Shown here: positions 1 through 6,259 of the stretch, piece by piece
Layout: each line of letters starts with the position of its first letter
How positions within the stretch are numbered: position 1 is the stretch's first letter
Assembly (NCBI GenBank): GCA_044228045.1
Contig: JBGAVQ010000157.1
Coordinates: 1-13,504 of the forward strand
Direction of reading: 5' to 3'
Origin: JAXLVB01 sp044228045
GTDB lineage: Bacteria; Bacteroidota; Bacteroidia; Cytophagales; Spirosomataceae
Length of the DNA: 13,504 nt
Program-made: the position numbers and the translations under genes
Notes under the pieces: generated by a model
The model's input: the letters and a program-made list of their open reading frames with translations, nothing else
Told to the model about the DNA's origin: nothing
Database searches by the model: none

Positions 1-303
1 GATTTTTTGCTTCTTTTCTGGCCCAGAAGTATTCATTTCGCAAAAAAATTGATGCGGTTCCAGTACTCCTACCAGTTGTTCGGCTATTTCGGTAGATACC
101 GAAGAAAGATTTGCACTAAAAATTATATCAGCATTTTGGGCGGCTTCGGCGTTGCTTTCCTTTATAGCCACAGACGGATGTAATGCTCGTAGTGGGTTCG
201 GGTCGTATCCTGTCACCTCCACACCCATTTTAGCTAAGTCGTTAGCAAAACAAGAGCCTGCTTCGCCAAGACCTAAGACTGCTATTCTTAATTCATCATT
301 CAT
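1..303 (-). CDS. NAD-binding dehydrogenase of the 3-hydroxyisobutyrate/6-phosphogluconate dehydrogenase superfamily, C-terminus beyond the window
   Basis: Only the first 101 codons are in the window; the gene runs off the left edge. The protein opens with a Rossmann fold: beta strand RIAVLG, then G11-x-G13-x-x-G16 (GLGEAG), and Asp34 in GYDPN at the end of the second strand. An acidic residue there usually means NAD rather than NADP. GLGEAGS and the later EMNTSGPEKK fit the branch that carries a C-terminal DUF1932 domain, but that domain is not visible. The substrate cannot be told. The start is 16 bases after the stop of the aldolase gene, so they are probably co-transcribed. The chosen ATG is the only sensible one: the next upstream ATG is out of frame and hits a stop after four codons, and the next internal Met (26) would delete the nucleotide-binding loop. 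The start codon lies inside a short repeat also found near 2855-2880. Confidence 0.8.
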   Translation of the reverse strand, partial: MNDELRIAVLGLGEAGSCFANDLAKMGVEVTGYDPNPLRALHPSVAIKESNAEAAQNADIIFSANLSSVSTEIAEQLVGVLEPHQFFCEMNTSGPEKKQKI

Positions 304-316
304 AACTCATCACTAA
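291..316. repeat. short dispersed repeat, copy 1 (TCATCATTCAT / CATAACTCA motifs)
   Basis: TCATCATTCAT at 293-303 is followed, overlapping, by CATAACTCA at 301-309. Both blocks recur in the same order at 2855-2878, where a short stretch separates them. Read on the minus strand the element resembles runs of GATGA and TTATGA units. It lies in the gap between aldolase and dehydrogenase and contains the dehydrogenase start codon (301-303). Confidence 0.45.
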
Positions 317-319
317 ATT

Positions 320-982
320 TTAATACCCAAACTTCTCGTCCCAACCATAAATCTGAATGGAAGTTCTTCCTTTTCGGAGTTCGGCTCTTGTTCTTTCCTC
401 TTTGGCTTCCCTTGCGGCAGCTTTTTCAATGGTTTCTTCCATTTTATTGAATGGAACAACCACTACGCCATCTCGGTCACCCACCACAATATCGCCTGGA
501 TGTATCAAAACATCGCCAATAATGATGGGTTCATTGAGTGTGCCGTCGCCATGATTAGACGTACCTCTAATGCATAACCCTCTCGAAAAAACTGGAAAAC
601 CCATTGCTTCAATGTCGTCGGCATCACGTACGCAAGCATCTATTACTAAGCCGTTGATTCCTTTGGTTTTGGCCCCCAAGCTCATCAAATCGCCCCAATA
701 ACCTGCTTCGTAAAATCCTGAGCAATTGGCTATTAAAACATCACCTGCTTTTGCATACGCATACGCTCGATGTAGTAAAACATTATCACGAGGCATGGTC
801 TGCACGGTATAAGCTGGACCACAAATTTTCATGTTTGCGGCAATGGGCTTGATGCCCGACGGCAAATTGCCTTTATTACCGAGTGCTTCGCAGATGGTGG
901 CGGCAGAAAATTTTGATAATTCTTTTGCTAAATCCATTTGTCTTGAAAAACGATTGTTATACCGTAGAGACGTTGCATGCAA
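320..982 (-). CDS. RraA-fold aldolase, probable 4-carboxy-4-hydroxy-2-oxoadipate (CHA) / HMG aldolase
   Basis: This 220-residue protein matches the class II, divalent-metal pyruvate aldolases of the RraA fold (GalC, LigK, ProA), which are about 220-238 residues long. Those enzymes split CHA into pyruvate and oxaloacetate and often decarboxylate oxaloacetate. Family residues are visible: Asp98 in GYWGDL, and Arg119-Asp120 in CVRD followed by the spaced GFPVF. The ring-cleavage context (hydratase and dioxygenase upstream in the same direction) argues for the aldolase role rather than the RNase E regulator RraA, which lacks this setting. Met16 is a possible internal start, but residues 8-15 (YNNRFSRQ) align without gaps to the N-terminus of the Pseudomonas HMG/CHA aldolase as I recall it, so the upstream ATG at 980-982 is preferred. 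That ATG, and codons up to about residue 6, lie inside a 28-bp palindromic repeat. Confidence 0.87.
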   Translation of the reverse strand: MHATSLRYNNRFSRQMDLAKELSKFSAATICEALGNKGNLPSGIKPIAANMKICGPAYTVQTMPRDNVLLHRAYAYAKAGDVLIANCSGFYEAGYWGDLMSLGAKTKGINGLVIDACVRDADDIEAMGFPVFSRGLCIRGTSNHGDGTLNEPIIIGDVLIHPGDIVVGDRDGVVVVPFNKMEETIEKAAAREAKEERTRAELRKGRTSIQIYGWDEKFGY

Positions 983-991
983 CGTCTCTAC
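964..991. repeat. 28-bp perfect palindrome, copy 1
   Basis: GTAGAGACGTTGCA is followed immediately by its exact reverse complement, so an RNA copy could fold into a 12-bp stem with a four-base loop. It sits between the carboxylesterase stop and the aldolase and overlaps the aldolase's first codons. A second copy with one difference is at 4687-4714. From memory, similar palindromes are dispersed in cyanobacterial and Bacteroidetes genomes; I could not check this. There is no U-tract, so it is not a standard terminator. Confidence 0.85.
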
Positions 992-1017
992 AATTTTATA
1001 AATCTGCTATCAAAGGA

Positions 1018-2673
1018 TTACGCCAATGCCTTCCGTGCTTCACGGTCTGGGTCGTTGGCTAATGATGGCATATCATCCAAAATCATGGTTTCGCCGTTTT
1101 GGGTTGTGTAGGGTTTCCACGTTGGTAACCCACCGCCATTCGGATTGCTCGTTTTCATAAAATTAAGAAGCGATTTTGCCATTTTATCAGATAACGCTCT
1201 TGGACGCTTGCCTCCGCCTGTATGCGTGAGCATCAAATCGGTGTTATAAAACCAAAAACAAATGTCGCTACAATGGAAAGCCCGCATTCTGTTATCGAAA
1301 AGCGGGGGCTGCCAGCCAAACCAAGCCACATACACAGGGGCTTTTTTCTGGACAACTTTGGCATCGGCAATGGCCACGGCATTTTTACGGTTTGAGATAA
1401 TCATCGTCCAAAGATCAATGGGACGTGCTTTGGGGAATGTTTTTGCATAAGCCTCCACAATTTCGCTTGATTTATCACCAAAACGTGCTTTGATTTTTTC
1501 TTTTACATCTGCTAAGGTTACGTTTTCTAAGGCGGCATCGGTTCGGCTTGGGCTTTGCTCGTTAAATGTTGAGCAAATCATCAGCGGAATATCTGCCGAA
1601 TAGTGGTTTTCTGCAAAGAATGGCTTATCAGAAAGGTATTCTCCATCTGCAACTGGCGAAAACCCACCTCTTTGAATACCCATGCGTTTGGCTTCGTCTG
1701 TCATTTTATCGGTGGCTCTGTTAGCAATATTGATGTATTCTAACCACGGAATCTGCTGTAACTTATCAATTTCTCCGTTTTTCAAGCCTGCTTCTTCCAT
1801 TACTTTTTGCCCTAACTTTTCGGCATATTCTTTATTGACACCAGCCAATGAGCCACCACTTAATACTACTGCTTTATGGAATAACCCTTTTGCCGAAGGC
1901 ATATTCATCAATGTAGTAACTTTTGAGCCACCACCCGATTGCCCCATGATGGTCACGTTGGTGGGGTCGCCACCAAAGTTGGCAATGTTATTTTTTACCC
2001 ATTCGAGGGCCAGAACCATGTCTAAATTGCCAACATTGCCAGATGCTTGATGCCCACCTGCGGCTTTGAGGTGCGAATACCCTAAGGCCCCCAAGCGATG
2101 ATTTAAAGAGCAAAAAACCACATTGCCGAGCCGAGCAAAGTTTTCGCCATGATACCCGTCTTGTTCAATGCCATTGCCGTTTACAAATCCACCCCCATGA
2201 AGCCAAACCATCACAGGTCGTTTTTGGGTATCGAGCGCCGGAGTCCAAACATTTACTTTTAAGCAGTCTTCTGACACATCGTCGTAGTTCCAATGGTCAA
2301 CAAATGAAGCATATTGATTGGCATAACGCTTTTCCATGATTTGTGGAGCGGTGTTACCCCACCAAACAGCTGGGCGAACCTCTGACCACGAAGCGGGTTT
2401 TTGCGGAGGCATAAAACGATTTTTGCCAGAGGTGTCTGCTCCGTAAGGAATCCCCAAAAAAGTAGTGATGCCCCGAAGCACAAAGCCTCTTACTTTGCCA
2501 TGCTCAGTATTTGTAACGGCAATGTTATCACTCACAAATAAGATTTGTTCGTCATTGGTAGCTTTCGACGATTTGGGCGGGGTTAAGCTATTGGCCACCG
2601 TTTCGCTCGAAACACCCAAGCCTGCTACCCCAACGCCGAGTGACTGAATGAAATTACGTCTTGATGATTTCAT
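1018..2673 (-). CDS. Tat-exported type-B carboxylesterase
   Basis: This is a full-length (551 residues) alpha/beta hydrolase of the carboxylesterase type B family (cholinesterase-like, PF00135 type). The N-terminus SRRNFIQ followed by a short hydrophobic stretch is a twin-arginine signal, so the enzyme should be exported folded to the periplasm or beyond. Family landmarks are in order: SEDCLKVNVW at 134-143, the oxyanion HGGG at 159-162, the nucleophile Ser246 in GQSGGG, the acid Glu372 in FNEQSP and the His467 in FHCSD. The catalytic triad is therefore intact. The exact ester is not readable from sequence. Its place inside a tannase/ring-cleavage gene cluster suggests phenolic or galloyl esters. 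A 205-base gap separates it from the hydratase gene, so it may also have its own promoter. The gene ends 35 bases before the aldolase start. Confidence 0.92.
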   Translation of the reverse strand: MKSSRRNFIQSLGVGVAGLGVSSETVANSLTPPKSSKATNDEQILFVSDNIAVTNTEHGKVRGFVLRGITTFLGIPYGADTSGKNRFMPPQKPASWSEVRPAVWWGNTAPQIMEKRYANQYASFVDHWNYDDVSEDCLKVNVWTPALDTQKRPVMVWLHGGGFVNGNGIEQDGYHGENFARLGNVVFCSLNHRLGALGYSHLKAAGGHQASGNVGNLDMVLALEWVKNNIANFGGDPTNVTIMGQSGGGSKVTTLMNMPSAKGLFHKAVVLSGGSLAGVNKEYAEKLGQKVMEEAGLKNGEIDKLQQIPWLEYINIANRATDKMTDEAKRMGIQRGGFSPVADGEYLSDKPFFAENHYSADIPLMICSTFNEQSPSRTDAALENVTLADVKEKIKARFGDKSSEIVEAYAKTFPKARPIDLWTMIISNRKNAVAIADAKVVQKKAPVYVAWFGWQPPLFDNRMRAFHCSDICFWFYNTDLMLTHTGGGKRPRALSDKMAKSLLNFMKTSNPNGGGLPTWKPYTTQNGETMILDDMPSLANDPDREARKALA

Positions 2674-2879
2674 AGTTAGATTATTGTTTAAAGGTTAAAG
2701 AATAGAAAAGACAATATTACCGTAAAATGGAGCAAGGTTTTTAAGACTTTTACTGGCAATCTTTGGATTAGTCTTTTTAATCTACGAATAGTTCAAAAAA
2801 TTCGACCATTCTTCGAAAATGATAAGTGTCAACATCTTACAACGTTGCCAATACTCATCATTCATCGCTCATAACTCAC
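2674..2879. other. intergenic gap before the carboxylesterase gene
   Basis: These 206 bases have no ORF worth calling. They contain a small hairpin (GATTA at 2766-2770, TAATC at 2778-2782) and, next to the hydratase stop, a copy of the dispersed repeat. On the minus strand TAATATTG is one base from the TAnnTTTG -7 box of Bacteroidetes, but no -33 element sits at the right distance, so I do not call a promoter. Confidence 0.4.
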
Positions 2880-2880
2880 C
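2855..2880. repeat. short dispersed repeat, copy 2 (TCATCATTCAT / CATAACTCA motifs)
   Basis: TCATCATTCAT at 2855-2865 and CATAACTCA at 2870-2878 repeat the two blocks seen at 293-309. This copy abuts the stop codon of the hydratase gene (2880-2882). Confidence 0.45.
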
Positions 2881-3596
2881 TAAAAAATACTATCCGTTAC
2901 CCTTGGCACATGGCTTTGGAATGCTTCGGCATATTTTACGTCTTTTTGTCCTGAAATTCTACGGGCGTGATTGGCCCTTCTTCCACCTAATTCGGTATAA
3001 TATTCTACCAAATATTTTTGTGCTCCCATGCAATTCATAGCAGCTATTTTTTTACCAAAAACCGATGAAATATCAATAAAAGTATCGGGTTTGAAATCAC
3101 AAATCTCAGGCTGATGTGGTTCAAAAGAATACCACATTGGCGGGTCAATATTCTTGAATGCACTGGCTACACCTGCCCCACACGAAAGCAATCTGGCACG
3201 TTCGGTAGCTTGATAAGCCAACGGATGGTCAGGATTGAAAGGGTCTTTGGCGGTGTGCGTAAGAATGACGGTTGGCTCAAAATCGCCGATGATTTTGGTC
3301 AGTTGTTCGATGCGTTCGTTTGAAATCAACATCGGATAATCGCCCCAATCTAAAAACATAATGGGCGTTCCAAAAATATCGGCGGCTTCTTGGGCTTGTG
3401 CTTTGCGAATGATTTTTACACTTTCTTCACTTCGGTTTGGGTCTTCTTTCCAAAGTTCGCCTGATTCTCCACGCTCACCAAAAGAAAGACAAACTACGAG
3501 CGTTTCGGCTCCCTGTTCTACACTTTTGGCTATTGTGCCTCCGCTTCGCCAAACAAAATCGGCTGAATGGGCCGAGATTACTAATAATTTATTCAT
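2880..3596 (-). CDS. galB: 4-oxalomesaconate hydratase, GalB type (PIG-L/LmbE fold)
   Basis: This 238-residue protein has the PIG-L/LmbE deacetylase fold but the signature of the hydratase branch. The metal-binding motif is AHSADFVWR (His10, Asp13) rather than the deacetylase AHPDDE, and DPFNPDHP supplies His124. CLSFGERGES, SFEPHQPE, the C-terminal YAEAFQS and PRVTDSIF follow Pseudomonas putida GalB closely as I remember it. GalB is a zinc enzyme that hydrates 4-oxalomesaconate to CHA in gallate breakdown. The neighbours fit this exactly: a ring-cleavage dioxygenase 121 bases upstream and a CHA-type aldolase further down the same strand. No signal peptide is seen, so it should be cytoplasmic. 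A sugar or thiol-conjugate deacetylase is the alternative but is unlikely given the altered motif. Confidence 0.88.
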   Translation of the reverse strand: MNKLLVISAHSADFVWRSGGTIAKSVEQGAETLVVCLSFGERGESGELWKEDPNRSEESVKIIRKAQAQEAADIFGTPIMFLDWGDYPMLISNERIEQLTKIIGDFEPTVILTHTAKDPFNPDHPLAYQATERARLLSCGAGVASAFKNIDPPMWYSFEPHQPEICDFKPDTFIDISSVFGKKIAAMNCMGAQKYLVEYYTELGGRRANHARRISGQKDVKYAEAFQSHVPRVTDSIF

Positions 3597-3619
3597 TTCT
3601 TTAATTATTTATCTGTGAT

Positions 3620-3697
3620 AATCCGTGTTGCTTGCATCTGCAATTTATGGCACTCAGATGACCCTGATTCCTTTGAAAACACAGATTTACACGGATT
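3620..3697. repeat. inverted AATCCGTGT repeat pair between dioxygenase and hydratase genes
   Basis: AATCCGTGT at 3620-3628 and its exact complement ACACGGATT at 3689-3697 frame about 60 bases. The right arm continues inward as CACAGATTT, and the left arm is preceded by ATCTGTG, so both ends carry CTGTG and ATCCGTG words. Such words recur in intergenic repeats of several bacterial groups, as far as I recall. It fills most of the 121-base gap and would form a weak long-range stem in the transcript. Confidence 0.5.
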
Positions 3698-3717
3698 TTT
3701 TAATCGTAAATCCAAAA

Positions 3718-4674
3718 TCAAATTAATTCTTCTGGCATCGGATTTCCTCTGGTATGAAAACTTTCTACGGTTTTTAACCCCCATGCTTGGCCTTTCATGC
3801 GTTCTTCACGATTCCAAACCACAGTTTCGTAATCTGGGTCAAGGATAAGACGAGCTGTGGCATTAGCTACTTCTATTCTGTTGCCGCCAGGTTCGTAGAG
3901 ATACAAGAAAAATGTTTGCTGGATAGCGTGTTTGTGTGGGCCAGTTTCTATGAAAACACCATTTTCAAGGGCAATATCGGCAGCAATCAAGATTTCTTCA
4001 CGGCTATTGGTGGCATAAGTAAGATGATGCAAGCGTGCGTTTAGGCCGCTGTGGTCTTCGGTAATTGCCAAATCATACGATTTATTGTTTACAGAAACCC
4101 AAACACCTTTTGGGCCATCTTCAAACTCAATCCTTTCGGTGTTTCTACCACCCAAAACTCCAAACTGAAAATCTGCAAACGCCCGAATATCTTTTGCCAG
4201 AAGGTTCAGGTGGTCAATTCGTCTTACGTTTGCTCCACGTGCAGGGTATTTACTTGCTGTATTTTTTAAGGCAGATTGCATATCTCCCTCAGCCTTGTAT
4301 TTATTTGTATCGAAGTATATTTCGCAAATATGTCCATCAGGATAACGAAAACGGTAGGCTTTGCCATAGCCACATTCGTGGTCAATCCAACCGATGCCCA
4401 AGCCTGTCGCCTCAATGGCCTTTACTCGTGCATCGAGCGACTCTCGGCTTCTGGTTCTCCATGCAAAATGCCCGATGCCTGAATGTTTATGAGCAGTTAG
4501 TTTTAAGGAATGATGTTCGTAATCGTCATACGCACGCAGATAAGCAGAATCGCCATCGGTTTCTGTTATATACATTCCCAAAATATCGGTAAAAAAACGA
4601 ATACTATGGTCTAATTTTGGCGTAAGTAGCTCGACATGCGCTAAATGGGCGAGTTCCCAGGTTATGTTGTTCAT
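3718..4674 (-). CDS. two-domain VOC (type I) extradiol ring-cleavage dioxygenase, candidate gallate dioxygenase
   Basis: This is a 318-residue protein with two glyoxalase/VOC modules, about residues 8-125 and 151-272, like catechol 2,3-dioxygenase (XylE) and homoprotocatechuate 2,3-dioxygenase (HPCD). The metal site is complete in the second module: His155 (RIDHLNL), His217 (LHHLTY) and Glu268 (NRIEV). His249 and Tyr258 match XylE His246 and Tyr255. The position of XylE His199/HPCD His200 is Tyr200 here (KSYDLAI against KAHDVAF). The fold predicts an Fe(II) or Mn(II) enzyme that opens a catechol-type ring next to its hydroxyls. Lying between a tannase and a GalB hydratase, it is best placed to open gallate to 4-oxalomesaconate, although known gallate dioxygenases are of the unrelated LigB fold. 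Pyrogallol, protocatechuate or another catechol remain possible. The protein is cytoplasmic, with no signal peptide. Confidence 0.85.
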   Translation of the reverse strand: MNNITWELAHLAHVELLTPKLDHSIRFFTDILGMYITETDGDSAYLRAYDDYEHHSLKLTAHKHSGIGHFAWRTRSRESLDARVKAIEATGLGIGWIDHECGYGKAYRFRYPDGHICEIYFDTNKYKAEGDMQSALKNTASKYPARGANVRRIDHLNLLAKDIRAFADFQFGVLGGRNTERIEFEDGPKGVWVSVNNKSYDLAITEDHSGLNARLHHLTYATNSREEILIAADIALENGVFIETGPHKHAIQQTFFLYLYEPGGNRIEVANATARLILDPDYETVVWNREERMKGQAWGLKTVESFHTRGNPMPEELI

Positions 4675-4686
4675 ATTTTTTTATTT

Positions 4687-4714
4687 GTAGAGGCGTTGCA
4701 TGCAACGTCTCTAC
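4687..4714. repeat. 28-bp near-perfect palindrome, copy 2
   Basis: This is the same element as at 964-991 with one base changed (GTAGAGG instead of GTAGAGA at the left arm), leaving 13 of 14 pairs. It occupies most of the 46-base gap between the tannase stop and the dioxygenase start, so it lies in the dioxygenase's leader if the two are co-transcribed. Confidence 0.85.
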
Positions 4715-4720
4715 GGAATA

Positions 4721-6145
4721 TTATTTGCAAATACTGTCTGCCCACTCAAACATTTCATTGAGGTCATAATCGCCGCTATGGGGTTTGTCCCACGGGAGAG
4801 CGAAATCTATTTTGAATCCTTTATTTTTTAGGGTTGTCGCCAATATTACGGGTACTGCAAAGCCTGTATCACGGTCTTTTGCCCCGTGTCGAACTCGCCA
4901 ATAGGCAGCAGTTTTGGCAGTTTTATCACCGATATAATTCATCGGATTCATCATTTTGATAATTTCCTTATCCGCCATTGTGGCATTGGGGTCTTTCGAG
5001 TGCGATGAAGCGTATTCAGTAAAATGGCGGTTATTTATCGTAGCTGTTCCGAAAAGGTTATTCTCAAACGATTTATTATCGAGAGCATCAAATGCAGGTG
5101 GCGTTTTCATTCTTTCTAAATAAATCATGTAGCCATCAAAGTCAACCGAAAACACTTTCCCATCTTGGATTTGTAGAAAGCTGTGCTTCGATATGTCTAT
5201 GCCAGTTTCTAAGGCTTTTTGAGCCGACATGACAAGATATTTCTTTACAAACTCCTTAAAATTACCGTTTCCAACGGCATCTAAGCTTAGCTTTTTGCCT
5301 GCTTCATCTTTTAAATTCAAGCTATTCAAGTATTGTGGAAAAGCCGCTTTCAAATCATCTGAAACCTTCATGGCCTCCACATCTAAAACACCCTCTTTCC
5401 CACGAAATTTATAGCCATGAATTTTATTCAACTGCCATTCGTAGGCCATATCGGCGTTTTCGAGATTGATGATGGGACAATAAGCCGAAACCGCAAAAAT
5501 ATCATCGGTCGCATTGGCAGCCCCAATTTCTTTCAAAAATGGCTCATAATCAGCATGATTGCCCGTAGCACCTAAGAGGGTGGACATTGCTCCACCTGCA
5601 CTTGTGCCGTTTGAGATAATCTTGTTGGCATTGCCTGCCATTACTTTATCATTAAATTTCAAGTATCGAATCGCCGCTTTCAAATCTACAATGCCCGCAG
5701 GGGCTTTGCCTTTTGGCGAAACCCTGCCTCTTGCCCCTGCCGAAGCCACCACAAAACCTTTCGATAAGGCCATTACCACCGCCGAACTTGGTGGGCCGCC
5801 AAGGCCGCCACCATTTTGAGGCATAAATGTAGCAGGCTGGGCAGGCATATAACCACCTACTTTGTTTGGAAAAAATATAGGAGCTGTTTCGGCAGTGTAG
5901 CCATTGATGGTTCCGCCATTGAAATATTCTTCTGGAATGTAAACGTTCATCACCTCCTGAGCAATGTCAGCAGGGTTTGCTACATAAACTATTTTTTCGT
6001 AGGCTCTTACTTTGATGGTTTTACCTTGAAACTCTTGTGTTTGAGCTACAAATTTTGAAGGGTCAAATTGAAGTGAATTCTGTGCTTCAACACACAATGT
6101 TGTGAGAATAAGGCCGCAAAAACAGCCCAATAATTTGATATTCAT
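4721..6145 (-). CDS. secreted subtype-B tannase (tannin acyl hydrolase)
   Basis: This 474-residue enzyme is collinear over nearly its whole length with the Lactobacillus plantarum subtype-B tannase (469 residues). That enzyme hydrolyses galloyl esters and depsides, releasing gallate. The catalytic triad is Ser182 in GTSAGG, Asp424 in KDRDTGF and His456 in PHSGDY. The three residues that hold the galloyl hydroxyls in the Lactobacillus structure (Lys, Glu, Asp) are kept as Lys347 (RMKTPPAF), Glu361 (ENNLFG) and Asp426. Other shared blocks are AVSAYCPI, ADMAYEW and IDFALPWD. The N-terminus (about residues 1-21, ending VEA-Q) is a Sec signal peptide, so this enzyme works outside the cytoplasm and gallate must then be imported. 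It is the first gene of the minus-strand cluster and is divergent from a PobR-like regulator. The start is the only ATG ahead of the signal peptide. Confidence 0.93.
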   Translation of the reverse strand: MNIKLLGCFCGLILTTLCVEAQNSLQFDPSKFVAQTQEFQGKTIKVRAYEKIVYVANPADIAQEVMNVYIPEEYFNGGTINGYTAETAPIFFPNKVGGYMPAQPATFMPQNGGGLGGPPSSAVVMALSKGFVVASAGARGRVSPKGKAPAGIVDLKAAIRYLKFNDKVMAGNANKIISNGTSAGGAMSTLLGATGNHADYEPFLKEIGAANATDDIFAVSAYCPIINLENADMAYEWQLNKIHGYKFRGKEGVLDVEAMKVSDDLKAAFPQYLNSLNLKDEAGKKLSLDAVGNGNFKEFVKKYLVMSAQKALETGIDISKHSFLQIQDGKVFSVDFDGYMIYLERMKTPPAFDALDNKSFENNLFGTATINNRHFTEYASSHSKDPNATMADKEIIKMMNPMNYIGDKTAKTAAYWRVRHGAKDRDTGFAVPVILATTLKNKGFKIDFALPWDKPHSGDYDLNEMFEWADSICK

Positions 6146-6259
6146 TTTAAATCAATGAGGTATAGAATGAGTTGAATTTTCTGGTGCAAATGTCTTGACT
6201 TTTGGGTAGCATTTTAGGAAACTATTTTTACTTTTATGGATAAAAATCAAACATGAATC
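6146..6259. promoter_or_regulatory. divergent promoter region between tannase operon and AraC-type regulator
   Basis: Both the tannase cluster and the regulator must start from these 114 bases, which makes them the likely binding site of the regulator. On the minus strand GACATTTG (about 6188-6195 on the plus strand as CAAATGTC) is one base from the Bacteroidetes TAnnTTTG box and lies about 45 bases before the tannase start. I see no clear direct-repeat operator, so the exact sites are unknown. Confidence 0.4.

Noticed and set aside
320..982. RraA regulator of RNase E
   Set aside because: The fold is shared, but the N-terminal segment, the RD-x-x-x-x-x-x-GFP spacing and the pathway context match the aldolases.
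964..991. Intrinsic terminator after the carboxylesterase gene
   Set aside because: The stem is strong but there is no U-tract on the transcribed side, and the next gene's start codon lies within the palindrome.
2880..3596. Ordinary LmbE/PIG-L sugar deacetylase
   Set aside because: The motif AHSADFVWR lacks the PDDE of the deacetylases and the rest of the protein follows GalB, with ring-cleavage neighbours.
4065..4592. 175-codon open frame on the plus strand opposite the dioxygenase
   Set aside because: It is a shadow of the dioxygenase gene; the translation is Cys/His/Leu-rich and fold-less, while the minus-strand frame has all family motifs.
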